From: Halpernia humi
Lineage (GTDB): Bacteria; Bacteroidota; Bacteroidia; Flavobacteriales; Weeksellaceae
Length of the DNA: 64,000 nt
Reading direction: 5' to 3'
Assembly: GCF_900108025.1 (NCBI RefSeq)
Contig: NZ_FNUS01000001.1
Span: forward strand, 434,001 to 498,000
The position numbers were made by a program, and so were the translations under genes. The notes below the pieces were generated by a model. The model was not told the origin of the DNA. It saw only the letters and a list, made by a program, of their open reading frames with translations, and searched no databases. Shown piece after piece: positions 18,821 to 27,325 of the stretch (the stretch's first letter is position 1; each line of letters starts with the position of its first letter).

Positions 18821-19348
18821 ATGAAAAAAACTACTTTAATTTTTAGTCTATTTATTATTTTACTTTCACTTCAGAAAATGGCTGCGCAACAGCAAAAATT
18901 TAATTCTGAAAATGAAACCATTAAGATTAGTAAAACATTAGATGATTTGAACTTGTTTGCTGCAAAGGCTGATTTTAACGGTTATTTTAATCTTTTTGCG
19001 GAAAATTCAACTTTTATTGGGACAGACGCAACCGAAGTTTGGAATAAAAAAGAATTTATGACCTGGGCTGAACCTTTTTTTAAATCAAAAAAAACTTGGG
19101 ATTTCACATCTTTAAAAAGAAACATCACTTTTAGCAGCGACGGAAAATTGGCTTGGTTTGATGAACTTTTAAACACCCAAATGAAAATTTGCCGTGGTTC
19201 AGGCGTTTTAGAAAAAATAAATGGCACTTGGAAAATCAGGCAATATGTACTTTCAATGACCATTCCAAATGATATTTCGAACGAAGTTACTAAACTGAAA
19301 TCACCAATAGAAGACCAATTAATTCAAAAATTAAAATCACAAAAATGA
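18821..19348 (+). CDS. Secreted NTF2-like (SnoaL/DUF4440-type) protein
   Basis: A 175-residue protein with a signal peptide (to about residue 22, MAAQ) and one NTF2-like cone fold. The cues are KTLDDLNLFAAKADFNGYFNLFAENSTFIGTDATEVWNKK in the first half (with the usual helix then F..D sheet order) and SGVLEKINGTWKIRQYVLS at the end. These folds bind small ligands or act as simple enzymes; no function can be assigned. Its stop codon overlaps the start of the MFS transporter gene by 4 bases, so the two are translationally coupled at the end of the glucan locus. Confidence 0.8.
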   Translation: MKKTTLIFSLFIILLSLQKMAAQQQKFNSENETIKISKTLDDLNLFAAKADFNGYFNLFAENSTFIGTDATEVWNKKEFMTWAEPFFKSKKTWDFTSLKRNITFSSDGKLAWFDELLNTQMKICRGSGVLEKINGTWKIRQYVLSMTIPNDISNEVTKLKSPIEDQLIQKLKSQK

Positions 19349-20835
19349 TATCAAATCAAACTAATACAGGTTTTACTAAAAAAATAAAACCAAATCTCAC
19401 CATACCTCAAATCATTAATATGAGTATGGGTTTTATGGGTATTCAGATGGCATTCGGACTTCAAAACGGAAATGCAAGTAGAATTCTTGCAAATTTAGGT
19501 GCAAATGTCGATCAATTATCTTGGTTTTGGTTAGTTGCGCCAGTTACAGGTTTAATTGTTCAACCGATTATTGGCCACATGGGAGACAACACTTGGAGTC
19601 CACTTGGGCGAAGAAAACCTTATTTTTTAATTGGTGCCATTCTTTGTGCAATTGGCTTGGTTTTTCTTCCAAATGCGGCTTCTGTAAATGCCATGATTGG
19701 TGCAAGTGTTTTACTTTTGGCGGTTATTTTTCTAGCGATGATGGATTTTTCCGTTAATATTGCGATGGAACCTTTTCGCGCTTTAGTTGGTGATATGTTA
19801 CCAAAACATCAGGGAACAATTGGTTTTTCCGTGCAAACTATTTTAATAGGAATTGGTGCCGTAATCGGTTCAGAAATGCCGAATTGGTTGGCGAATTTTA
19901 ATAATTCTATGATTTTGTTAAATAATTTTTGTAGTGAAAGTAGACTTCATTTTAATATTCCCAATTGGTTGTTAAATATAAAAATTTCTAATGTTGCACC
20001 AGATGGTTTTGTAGCCGAAAATGTTATTTACGCTTTCTATATTGGCGCCGGAGTTTTAATGATTTCAATTCTTTATACGATTTTTACAACCAGAGAATAT
20101 TCACCTAAAGAATTTGCAGAATTTGCTGGTGATGAAAGCGTTGCAGAGCCTTCAAAATTTTCTGAAATGTTTGCAGATTTTGCTAAAATTCCTTCTTTAA
20201 TGAAAAAATTAGGTCTCGTGCAATTCTTCTCTTGGTTTGCACTTTTTACGATGTGGGTTTTCACCACAACTGCTTTAGCAACTCATACTTTCGGACTTTC
20301 ACCAGAAGATACGCATTCTTCTGCTTTTAACGACGCCGGAAATTTAACCGGACATTTATTCGGGCTTTATAATTTATTTGCAATTCCTTTTGCATTTTTA
20401 TTAACACCAATTGCGAAACTAATTGGTAAAAAACAAACCCATGCTTTAGCTTTATTTTGCGGTGGTTTAGGTTTAATTTCAATGTTTTTTATTAAAGATT
20501 CTGGGATGCTCTGGATCTCAATGGTCGGTCTTGGTTTTGCTTGGGCAAGTATTTTAGCAATGCCGTATGCAATGCTGATTGACGCAATCCCAACGGGCAA
20601 AATGGGCGTTTACATGGGGATTTTTAATTTCTTTATTGTAATTCCTCAAATTGTAAATGGCATTTTTGGTGGCCCGATTGTCAAAAATTTCTTTGGAAAT
20701 ATGGCTATGGATTACGTTGTTGTTGGAGGCGTTTGTATGCTAATTGCTGCGGCAATTACAATGTTTTTAATTAAAAATGACGAAAGTGAAACAGGTCAAG
20801 AATTAGAACAAGAAATTGAGCAAATTCATTTTTAA
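19345..20835 (+). CDS. MFS sugar transporter, SLC45-like
   Basis: A 496-residue inner-membrane protein with twelve hydrophobic segments and the signatures of the SLC45/sucrose-proton symporter group: MSMGFMGIQMAFGLQNGNASRI near the first helix, WSPLGRRKPYFLIG after helix 2, and a long stretch containing the motif DLP-like GDMLPKHQG. It likely imports maltose or glucose released by the GH97 and GH13 enzymes in symport with protons. It ends the alpha-glucan locus and is followed by a strong terminator. Confidence 0.88.
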   Translation: MISNQTNTGFTKKIKPNLTIPQIINMSMGFMGIQMAFGLQNGNASRILANLGANVDQLSWFWLVAPVTGLIVQPIIGHMGDNTWSPLGRRKPYFLIGAILCAIGLVFLPNAASVNAMIGASVLLLAVIFLAMMDFSVNIAMEPFRALVGDMLPKHQGTIGFSVQTILIGIGAVIGSEMPNWLANFNNSMILLNNFCSESRLHFNIPNWLLNIKISNVAPDGFVAENVIYAFYIGAGVLMISILYTIFTTREYSPKEFAEFAGDESVAEPSKFSEMFADFAKIPSLMKKLGLVQFFSWFALFTMWVFTTTALATHTFGLSPEDTHSSAFNDAGNLTGHLFGLYNLFAIPFAFLLTPIAKLIGKKQTHALALFCGGLGLISMFFIKDSGMLWISMVGLGFAWASILAMPYAMLIDAIPTGKMGVYMGIFNFFIVIPQIVNGIFGGPIVKNFFGNMAMDYVVVGGVCMLIAAAITMFLIKNDESETGQELEQEIEQIHF

Positions 20836-20851
20836 AAATTCATTTTAACTT

Positions 20852-20889
20852 AAAATCCGTCTCGAAGTTAACCGAGACGGATTTTTTTT
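20852..20889 (+). terminator. Strong terminator ending the glucan locus
   Basis: A perfect 13-bp stem (AAAATCCGTCTCG with CGAGACGGATTTT), 8-base loop, then a T run. Confidence 0.95.
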
Positions 20890-21076
20890 GATAAATTTCT
20901 AACCTTTTCTAATTCGTTGATAGTTAAAAGTTCGTAGTACTTTTTTGCTATAAAATTAAAATATATGATTTAATTTTTTAGCAAATTTGACTTTTTTTAA
21001 TAAATTCTCATTGCTTCAATTCTTTATTTTGAAAGATTTCTTACCTTATGTTAATGGAAAGTATATTTATTTATTA

Positions 21077-21084
21077 TATTTTTG
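21077..21084 (+). promoter_or_regulatory. Bacteroidota -7 element (TATTTTTG) for pirin gene
   Basis: TATTTTTG matches TAnnTTTG and lies 41 bases before the ATG. The 290-base gap upstream (20836-21125) otherwise holds only the terminator of the preceding gene. Confidence 0.45.
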
Positions 21085-21125
21085 TATTCTAAAAATAATT
21101 TAATTTTATACAACAATATTATACT

Positions 21126-21839
21126 ATGAAATCTATTTATCATAGAGCAGAAAGCAGAGGTGGACAAAATCACGGTTGGCTAAAAACAAAACACAGTTTT
21201 TCATTTGCTAATTTTCACGATCCAAAAAAAATGAATTTTGGAGCACTTCGTGTTTTAAATGATGATTTTGTTGCACCGGGAATGGGCTTCGGAATGCACT
21301 CGCACGCTAATATGGAAATTATCACAATTCCGATGGCTGGTGAACTTCATCATAAAGATTCTATGGGGAATTCTGGCTCGATTAAAAGCGGAGAAATCCA
21401 AATAATGAGTGCAGGAACAGGAATTCAACATTCAGAATTTAATGGAAGCAAAGAACATCCGGTGTCTTTTTTTCAGATTTGGATAAATCCAAATAAATTA
21501 AATGTAGAGCCAAGATACGACCAGTTTAAAATTTCGGATTTTTCTAAATCAAATGAGTTTCAGCAAATTATTTCACCCAGTAAAACCGACGAAGGAGTTT
21601 GGATTCAGCAAAATTCTTGGTTTAATATTTTAAAAACGACGCAAAAAACAACTCGCAAATATAACCTACATAAAGAAGAAAATGGCGTTTATATTTTCGT
21701 AATTTCGGGCAGTGCAAATATTAATGGCCAAACTTTAAATAGCAGAGATGCTTTAGGGATTTGGGAGGTTCAGGATTTCGAAATTGAAGCCGAAGAAAAT
21801 GCTGAAATTCTCTTAATAGAAGTACCAATGGCAATTTAA
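21126..21839 (+). CDS. Pirin family protein
   Basis: A 237-residue bicupin. The N-terminal cupin carries the metal-binding pattern of pirins: GFGMHSHANMEIITI near residue 54 and a later HH/H in ELHHKD and GIQHSEFN. The cupin ends with KSGEIQIMSAGTG. Some bacterial pirins (YhhW) show quercetin dioxygenase activity in vitro, but the natural role is usually unknown. It is 36 bases upstream of a flavin reductase gene on the same strand, so they are likely co-transcribed and may both respond to quinones or redox stress (inference). Confidence 0.92.
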   Translation: MKSIYHRAESRGGQNHGWLKTKHSFSFANFHDPKKMNFGALRVLNDDFVAPGMGFGMHSHANMEIITIPMAGELHHKDSMGNSGSIKSGEIQIMSAGTGIQHSEFNGSKEHPVSFFQIWINPNKLNVEPRYDQFKISDFSKSNEFQQIISPSKTDEGVWIQQNSWFNILKTTQKTTRKYNLHKEENGVYIFVISGSANINGQTLNSRDALGIWEVQDFEIEAEENAEILLIEVPMAI

Positions 21840-21875
21840 AACTTTAGTTTAACAACATTTAAAAAAAATATTTTT

Positions 21876-22418
21876 ATGAAAATACTCGCATTTGCCGGAA
21901 GTAATTCCGAAGAATCCATCAACAAAAAATTAGTAACAAGTGTTGCTAAGTCTTTTAATAACGACAATGTGGAAATTCTCGATCTTAACGATTTTGAAAT
22001 GCCAATCTACAAAAACGAAAGAGAAAAAACCACCGGAATCCCAAAATTAGCCTATGATTTTGCAGAAAAAATTGACGAATCAGATCTGCTATTAATTTCC
22101 CTCGCAGAACACAATGGCGCATATTCTACAGCCTTCAAAAATATTTTTGATTGGGTTTCAAGAATTCCAGGAAGACATCATTTTGGAGATAAACCTACAT
22201 TTTTAATGGCTACTTCTCCTGGAAAAATGGGAGGATCTACTGTTTTAAATATTGCTGCAAATAGACTTCCTTTTAATGGTGCAAAAGTGATTGATATATT
22301 TTCTTTGCCCTTTTTCTTTGAGTTTTTCAATTCAGAAACCGGTGAAATCATTAACGAGGATAAAGCGGTGGAACTGAAAGCAAAGGTTGAAAAAATTAAA
22401 AATGAATTAGCAGTTTAA
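21876..22418 (+). CDS. NAD(P)H-dependent FMN reductase (flavodoxin-like)
   Basis: A 180-residue flavodoxin-fold protein of the FMN_red family. The N-terminal phosphate loop FAGSNSEESINKKL binds FMN, and LLISLAEHNGAYSTAFKNIFDWVSR near residue 75 (the key stretch PxYN-like EHNGAYS..FKN..DW) is the classical family motif. It reduces FMN or quinones with NAD(P)H in the cytoplasm. It follows the pirin gene closely, a common pairing in Bacteroidota. Confidence 0.9.
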   Translation: MKILAFAGSNSEESINKKLVTSVAKSFNNDNVEILDLNDFEMPIYKNEREKTTGIPKLAYDFAEKIDESDLLLISLAEHNGAYSTAFKNIFDWVSRIPGRHHFGDKPTFLMATSPGKMGGSTVLNIAANRLPFNGAKVIDIFSLPFFFEFFNSETGEIINEDKAVELKAKVEKIKNELAV

Positions 22419-22429
22419 AAAAATATTTT

Positions 22430-22457
22430 TTGGTTGTGTAAAATATTCTTACTTTTG
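22430..22457 (+). promoter_or_regulatory. Bacteroidota promoter (TTG, 17 bases, TACTTTTG)
   Basis: TTG at 22430-22432 and TACTTTTG at 22450-22457 have a 17-base gap, the layout of a Bacteroidota -33/-7 promoter. Transcription would begin near 22464 and meet a strong terminator at 22557-22589 before reaching purM. Confidence 0.55.
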
Positions 22458-22463
22458 TTCAAA

Positions 22464-22589
22464 ATAAAAAACAAAGTTTTGTTATTAAATTTTTTAAATA
22501 AGCAGCACCGAAATTCTTTAAAAAAAGAAGAAATTTCCACCGAAAAAATATAAAATAAAAAGCCGACGCCTAAAAGTGTCGGCTTTTTT
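22464..22589 (+). ncRNA. Candidate short RNA or attenuated leader upstream of purM
   Basis: The interval lies between a good promoter and a strong terminator and holds no convincing coding frame. It would give an RNA of about 125 bases. It could be a free small RNA, or a leader whose terminator controls purM-purN-purH. No known riboswitch consensus (purine aptamer core) is recognised. Purely an inference from promoter-terminator spacing. Confidence 0.35.
22557..22589 (+). terminator. Strong terminator 53 bases before purM
   Basis: A perfect 11-bp stem (AAAAAGCCGAC with GTCGGCTTTTT), a 10-base loop, then T. It may simply end the FMN-reductase transcript, or work as an attenuator for the purine genes. 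Confidence 0.92.
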
Positions 22590-22641
22590 AATTAAAATAA
22601 GTGCAGAAATTTGCCTTTGGCGAATTCAAAATATATAAAAC

Positions 22642-23631
22642 ATGAGCAACACATACAAGTCCGCCGGAGTAGATAAGGAAGAAGGTTATAAAACCGTCGA
22701 TAAAATAAAATCTGCCGTAGCTGAAACGCACAATAAAAATGTACTTAATAATTTAGGCAGTTTTGGTGCTTTTTATGAAATCGGAAATTACAAAAATCCT
22801 GTTCTGGTAAGCGGAACGGATGGAGTAGGAACAAAACTCAAAATTGCATTAGATACCAAAAATTACGATTCTATCGGGATTGACTGTTTCGCAATGTGCG
22901 CCAATGACATCGTTTGTCACGGCGCAAAACCCTTGTTTTTTTTAGATTATTTGGCTTGCGGCAAATTAGATTCTAACGTTGCTGCGGAAATTGTTTTAGG
23001 AATGGTAAAAGCCTGCAAAGACAATGAATGTGCATTAATTGGTGGAGAAACTGCAGAAATGCCCGGAATGTATAAAGATGGCGACTATGATGTGGCTGGA
23101 TTTTGTGTTGGTATTGTAGAAAAAGAAAACATCATTGATGGTTCTAAAATCAAATCTGGCGATGTCATTATTTGCTTACCAAGTTCTGGTTTTCATTCAA
23201 ATGGATTTTCATTAGTAAGAAAAATTTTCCCTGATTTTAATGAAAATTTCGCGGGAAAACCCTTATATGAAACACTTTTAGTTCCAACCAAATTATATTA
23301 TCAAGACATTAAAAAATTAACTGAAAAAGTTGAAATTAATGGAATTGCCCACATCACAGGTGGCGGAATTATCGAAAATATCCCAAGAATTATTCCTGAA
23401 GGTTTATGTGCAAAAATTGAAATCAATAAAATTAAAATTCCAGAAATTATGCTGGAATGCAAAAAGAGAGGAAATATTGAACGTCTCGAAATGTTTGGAA
23501 CCTTCAATATGGGCGTCGGAATGGTCGTAGTTGTTGACGAAAGTTTAGCAAAACAAGTATTAGAAATTTTACCTGAAACTTACATCATTGGTGAAATTGT
23601 TAAAAATAATGAGAAAATTATTTTAAACTAA
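22642..23631 (+). CDS. purM: Phosphoribosylformylglycinamidine cyclo-ligase (AIR synthetase)
   Basis: Closes the imidazole ring of purines: FGAM plus ATP to AIR. The 329-residue protein shows the PurM/PurL ATP-grasp-like superfamily signatures: VSGTDGVGTKLKIA near residue 54, GIDCFAMCANDIVCHGAKP near 78, GGETAEMPGMY near 131, and GIAHITGGGIIENIPR near 233. It heads the cluster purM-purN-purH, with purN starting 9 bases after its stop. Confidence 0.97.
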   Translation: MSNTYKSAGVDKEEGYKTVDKIKSAVAETHNKNVLNNLGSFGAFYEIGNYKNPVLVSGTDGVGTKLKIALDTKNYDSIGIDCFAMCANDIVCHGAKPLFFLDYLACGKLDSNVAAEIVLGMVKACKDNECALIGGETAEMPGMYKDGDYDVAGFCVGIVEKENIIDGSKIKSGDVIICLPSSGFHSNGFSLVRKIFPDFNENFAGKPLYETLLVPTKLYYQDIKKLTEKVEINGIAHITGGGIIENIPRIIPEGLCAKIEINKIKIPEIMLECKKRGNIERLEMFGTFNMGVGMVVVVDESLAKQVLEILPETYIIGEIVKNNEKIILN

Positions 23632-23640
23632 TAATTTTTA

Positions 23641-24210
23641 ATGAAAAATATTTGCATTTTACTATCTGGTTCTGGTACTAATCTTCAAAATATTGCAGAA
23701 TGTATTTCGCGAGGTGAAATTCAAAATGCAAAAATAAATTTAGTGATTGCAGACCGTGACTGTTATGGTTTACTACGCGCTGAAAATTTGGGTTTAAATT
23801 CAATTTTGATAAAACGAGGAAAAACTTTCACAGAAGATTTGGTTAATGCCATTCCAGAAAATACAGATTTAATCATTTTGGCGGGATTTCTTTCTATTTT
23901 AAATGAAAGTTTTTTCAAGGAAATTTCCATACCAATTATTAATATTCATCCATCGCTTTTACCAAAATTTGGCGGAAAAGGAATGTGGGGAAATCACGTT
24001 CACGAAGCAGTATTAAAAAATAAAGAAACTGAAAGTGGCGCTTCAGTTCATTTCGTAACGGAAGAAATTGACGCAGGGAATATTATTTTGCAAAAATCAG
24101 TACAAATTTCAGAAAACGAAACCGCGGAAACTTTAGCCGAAAAAGTTCATAAAATTGAGTATGAAATTTTTCCAGAAGCAATTAAAAAAATTATAAATTT
24201 TATAGATTAA
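23641..24210 (+). CDS. purN: Phosphoribosylglycinamide formyltransferase 1
   Basis: Transfers a formyl group from 10-formyl-tetrahydrofolate to GAR. The 189-residue length is typical. Visible motifs are [14 protein letters not shown] at the N terminus (phosphate binding), [18 protein letters not shown] near residue 100 with the catalytic histidine, and [18 protein letters not shown] with the catalytic aspartate near residue 139. It lies 9 bases after purM and 2 bases before purH in one transcript. Confidence 0.96.
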   Translation: MKNICILLSGSGTNLQNIAECISRGEIQNAKINLVIADRDCYGLLRAENLGLNSILIKRGKTFTEDLVNAIPENTDLIILAGFLSILNESFFKEISIPIINIHPSLLPKFGGKGMWGNHVHEAVLKNKETESGASVHFVTEEIDAGNIILQKSVQISENETAETLAEKVHKIEYEIFPEAIKKIINFID

Positions 24211-24212
24211 TT

Positions 24213-25724
24213 ATGAAAAAAAGAGTTTTAATTTCCGTTTCAGACAAAAGCAATCTTGTAGAATTTGCAAAATTTTTAGAAAGCAAAAACTATGAAATCG
24301 TTTCAACTGGCGGAACTTTTAAACATTTAAAAGACGCGGGTTTAAATCCGATTCAAATTGATGAAATCACCAATTTCCCAGAAATGTTAGACGGTCGCGT
24401 AAAAACTTTGCATCCAAAAATTCACGGCGGTTTATTGGCTTTAAGAGAAAATCCTGAACATATGAAAACTGTTCAAAACCACGAAATCGGATTAATCGAT
24501 ATGGTAATTGTTAATCTTTACCCTTTCTTTGAAAATGCCGGAAGTGAAAAATCATTAGCGGAAAAAATAGAATTTATAGATATTGGCGGACCATCCATGT
24601 TACGTTCCGCGGCGAAAAATTTCAAAGATGTTGCAGTTTTAACGGATGTGAAAGATTACGAATTAGTTCAAAAAGAAATGGAAGCCGGCGAAATTTCCTT
24701 TGAAACAAGAAAAAAATTAGCTGGAAAAGTATTTAATTTGACATCTGCTTATGACGCTGCAATTTCAAAAATGCTTTTAGATTCAGAATTTCCAGATTAT
24801 TTAGAAGCGTCTTTCAAGAAAGTATCTGATTTAAGATATGGCGAAAACCCACACCAAAACGCTGCATATTACGTTTCAACAGTTGAAGGTGGTGCGATGA
24901 AAGATTTCGAAATTTTAGGCGGTAAAGAATTGTCATTCAATAATTTACGTGATTTAGATTTGTGCTGGAAAGTAGTAAATGAATTTAAAAATGAAATGGT
25001 TTGTTGCGCCGTAAAACATTCCACACCTTGCGGCGTTGCCGTTGGAAACTCGGAATTAGAAACTTACAAAAAAGCCTTTGAATGCGATCCAATGTCTATT
25101 TTCGGTGGAATTGTTGGTATGAATTTTAAAGTCAATGCAGAAACCGCTGAAGAATTAAATAAAACATTTTTAGAAATTGTTGCCGCAACAGACTTCGAAG
25201 AAGAAGCGTTAGAAATTTTAAAAAAGAAAAAAAATCTTCGGATTATTAAAATTAAAAATCCTGTATCAGACAAGCAAACTTGGGTGAAAATCGATGGAGG
25301 AATGCTTGTGCAATCTGCGGATAATCAATTTTCGGAAAATATTGAATGCGTCACAGAAATACAGCCAAGTGAAACGCAAAAACAGGCACTTCTTTTTAGC
25401 CAGAGAATCGTGAAATATGTAAAATCAAATGCCATCGTTGTGTCAAACGGAACTCAAGCCTTGGGAATTGGCGGTGGACAAGTCAACCGAATTTGGGCAA
25501 CAGAACAAGCAATTTCCAGAGCGAAAGAAAAATTTTCTGGCGAGTTGGTTTTGGCTTCAGATGCATTTTTTCCGTTTCGTGATGTAGTAGATTTTTGCGC
25601 AAAAGAAGGAATTACTGCCATTATTCAGCCAGGAGGTTCCATGAAAGATTCAGAATCTATCGCCGCTGCAAACGAACAGCATATTCCAATGTTATTTACA
25701 GGAATGCGCCATTTTTTCCATTGA
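24213..25724 (+). CDS. purH: Bifunctional AICAR transformylase / IMP cyclohydrolase
   Basis: Performs the last two steps of IMP synthesis. The N-terminal MGS-like cyclohydrolase domain (residues 1-190) shows [18 protein letters not shown] and [19 protein letters not shown]. The C-terminal transformylase domain carries [12 protein letters not shown] and [14 protein letters not shown], with the catalytic Lys-His pair, and ends in [16 protein letters not shown]. The 503-residue length is standard. It is the last gene of the three-gene group; purD has its own promoter-like element downstream. Confidence 0.97.
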   Translation: MKKRVLISVSDKSNLVEFAKFLESKNYEIVSTGGTFKHLKDAGLNPIQIDEITNFPEMLDGRVKTLHPKIHGGLLALRENPEHMKTVQNHEIGLIDMVIVNLYPFFENAGSEKSLAEKIEFIDIGGPSMLRSAAKNFKDVAVLTDVKDYELVQKEMEAGEISFETRKKLAGKVFNLTSAYDAAISKMLLDSEFPDYLEASFKKVSDLRYGENPHQNAAYYVSTVEGGAMKDFEILGGKELSFNNLRDLDLCWKVVNEFKNEMVCCAVKHSTPCGVAVGNSELETYKKAFECDPMSIFGGIVGMNFKVNAETAEELNKTFLEIVAATDFEEEALEILKKKKNLRIIKIKNPVSDKQTWVKIDGGMLVQSADNQFSENIECVTEIQPSETQKQALLFSQRIVKYVKSNAIVVSNGTQALGIGGGQVNRIWATEQAISRAKEKFSGELVLASDAFFPFRDVVDFCAKEGITAIIQPGGSMKDSESIAAANEQHIPMLFTGMRHFFH

Positions 25725-25832
25725 TGAAAATTTATTTTCCACAAAACTTAATAATCTTTATCCCCCAACAAATCTTAATGGTAAAATTTATTGAAATTAT
25801 TATTTTAAAATCTAAATTTTTCCTTTTTTAAT

Positions 25833-25863
25833 TTGAAAAAAACCCATCAAAAGCCTAAATTTG
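25833..25863 (+). promoter_or_regulatory. Bacteroidota promoter for purD (TTG, 20 bases, TAAATTTG)
   Basis: TTG at 25833-25835 and TAAATTTG at 25856-25863 with a 20-base gap, 24 bases before the purD ATG. It suggests that purD can be transcribed apart from purMNH. Confidence 0.55.
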
Positions 25864-25887
25864 TAACCATAAAAAGAATATAATTAT

Positions 25888-27126
25888 ATGAAAATATTAA
25901 TCGTTGGAAACGGCGCTCGAGAATCTGCTTTAGGCGTAAAATTAAAGCAAGACAAAAGAATTTCTAAAATATTTTTTGCCCAAGGAAATGCAACTACAGA
26001 TAATCTTGGTCAAAATTATTACGAAAGCGACATTGTTTCTCTTCGAAATTTGGCCATTAAAGAAAATATTGATTTAACAATTGTTGGCCCAGAAGCACCT
26101 TTAGTAAACGGAATTGTAGATGAATTTCGGAAAAATGATTTGCAAATTTTCGGGGCAACCGCTCGCGCTGCAAAACTAGAAGGAAGCAAAGCCTATTCTA
26201 AAAAGTTCATGCAAGATTATAATATTAAAACCGCAAAAGCAAGGGTTTTTGATGCTTATCACGATGCGATGGATTACGTGAAAGACCATTCATATCCTTT
26301 GGTAATAAAAGCAAGTGGTTTGGCAGGCGGTAAAGGCGTTGTGATTTGTGAAGATGTTTTAGAAGCAAATTCTACAATTCACAAATTTATGATAGACAGA
26401 ATTTATGGAGATGCCGGTATTCAGTTGATTATTGAAGAATATTTAGAAGGCTATGAAGTTTCGATCATCGCTTTTTCAAATGGTAAAAAATTATTTCCAT
26501 GCATTCCTGCAAAAGATTACAAAAAAGCTGGCAATGGTGAAAAAGGTGCAAATACTGGCGGAATGGGTTCTGCAGCGCCAACACCAGAATGGACGGCCGA
26601 AAACCAAATAGATTTTGAAAAAAATATTTTAGAACCAACCATCGTTGGATTGCAAAATAAACATTTGAACTTTAGAGGATTTATCTTTTTCGGCCTAATG
26701 GTTACCAAAGACGGTTGCTACTTACTAGAATATAATATGCGACTTGGTGATCCAGAAACGCAAGTTTTAATGGCACTTTTAGAAAATAATTTAGTAGATA
26801 CAATCGAATCTTGCTTAAAAGGCGAAGACATTGAACTAAAATTTTCCGACAAAAAAGCCCTGTGTTTAGTAATGTGTTCTGGCGGTTATCCACAAAATTA
26901 CGAAACAGGTTTTGAAATAAAAGGTATTGAAAAAGTAGAGCATTCCACACTTTTATTTGCCGGCGCTGCGCAGGAGGCCAAGAAAATTGTAACAACAGGC
27001 GGCCGTGTTTTAAGTTTGGTGGCCACCGCAGATTCCTTTGAAGAGGCTCGAAAAAAAGTCTACGCAGATGCATTGCCAATTCATTTTGATTATGCCTATT
27101 ACCGCCAAGACATCGGCGAATTTTAA
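25888..27126 (+). CDS. purD: Phosphoribosylamine-glycine ligase (GAR synthetase)
   Basis: Joins glycine to phosphoribosylamine using ATP, the second step of purine synthesis. The 412-residue ATP-grasp protein starts with MKILIVGNGARESAL and shows VGPEAPLVNGIVD, IKASGLAGGKGVVI, ACANTGGMGSAAPTP-like GANTGGMGSAAPTP, and YNMRLGDPETQVLM near residue 283. It carries its own promoter and is followed by a terminator, so it forms a separate unit in the purine region. Confidence 0.97.
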   Translation: MKILIVGNGARESALGVKLKQDKRISKIFFAQGNATTDNLGQNYYESDIVSLRNLAIKENIDLTIVGPEAPLVNGIVDEFRKNDLQIFGATARAAKLEGSKAYSKKFMQDYNIKTAKARVFDAYHDAMDYVKDHSYPLVIKASGLAGGKGVVICEDVLEANSTIHKFMIDRIYGDAGIQLIIEEYLEGYEVSIIAFSNGKKLFPCIPAKDYKKAGNGEKGANTGGMGSAAPTPEWTAENQIDFEKNILEPTIVGLQNKHLNFRGFIFFGLMVTKDGCYLLEYNMRLGDPETQVLMALLENNLVDTIESCLKGEDIELKFSDKKALCLVMCSGGYPQNYETGFEIKGIEKVEHSTLLFAGAAQEAKKIVTTGGRVLSLVATADSFEEARKKVYADALPIHFDYAYYRQDIGEF

Positions 27127-27131
27127 AATAT

Positions 27132-27159
27132 AAGACGTGATTTTTCACGTCTTTTTTTT
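27132..27159 (+). terminator. Terminator after purD
   Basis: A perfect 9-bp stem (AAGACGTGA with TCACGTCTT), loop TTTT, then a T run. Confidence 0.92.
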
Positions 27160-27180
27160 ATTTTTTAGTAGCTATTTCCC

Positions 27181-27223
27181 GCTGTCCGCTATATCCCGCC
27201 GCGGCGGGGATGCCGCTTCCATC
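27181..27223. repeat. Structured repeat element, copy 1
   Basis: The arms GCTGTCCGCTATATC (27181-27195) and GGATGCCGCTTCCATC (27208-27223) enclose a perfect 12-base palindrome CCGCCGCGGCGG. The same two arms, with a different inner palindrome, occur at 47648-47712. Here the outside also pairs: TAGC and CCC upstream with GGGGCTA downstream. It lies between purD and guaA and is strikingly GC-rich for this genome. No protein-coding role is seen. Confidence 0.85.
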
Positions 27224-27325
27224 GGGGCTAGTTACAAGTTGTTTTTCTTTTGAAATTTTAGATTTTAACAAGAAAAAAAATATTAAAAAGCACTTCCAAT
27301 AAAACCTACTACCAAATAACAAAAA

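Noticed and set aside
27181-27223. Insertion-sequence remnant
   Set aside because: No transposase fragment and no target-site duplication; the arms pair through different inner stems, which is not typical of IS ends.
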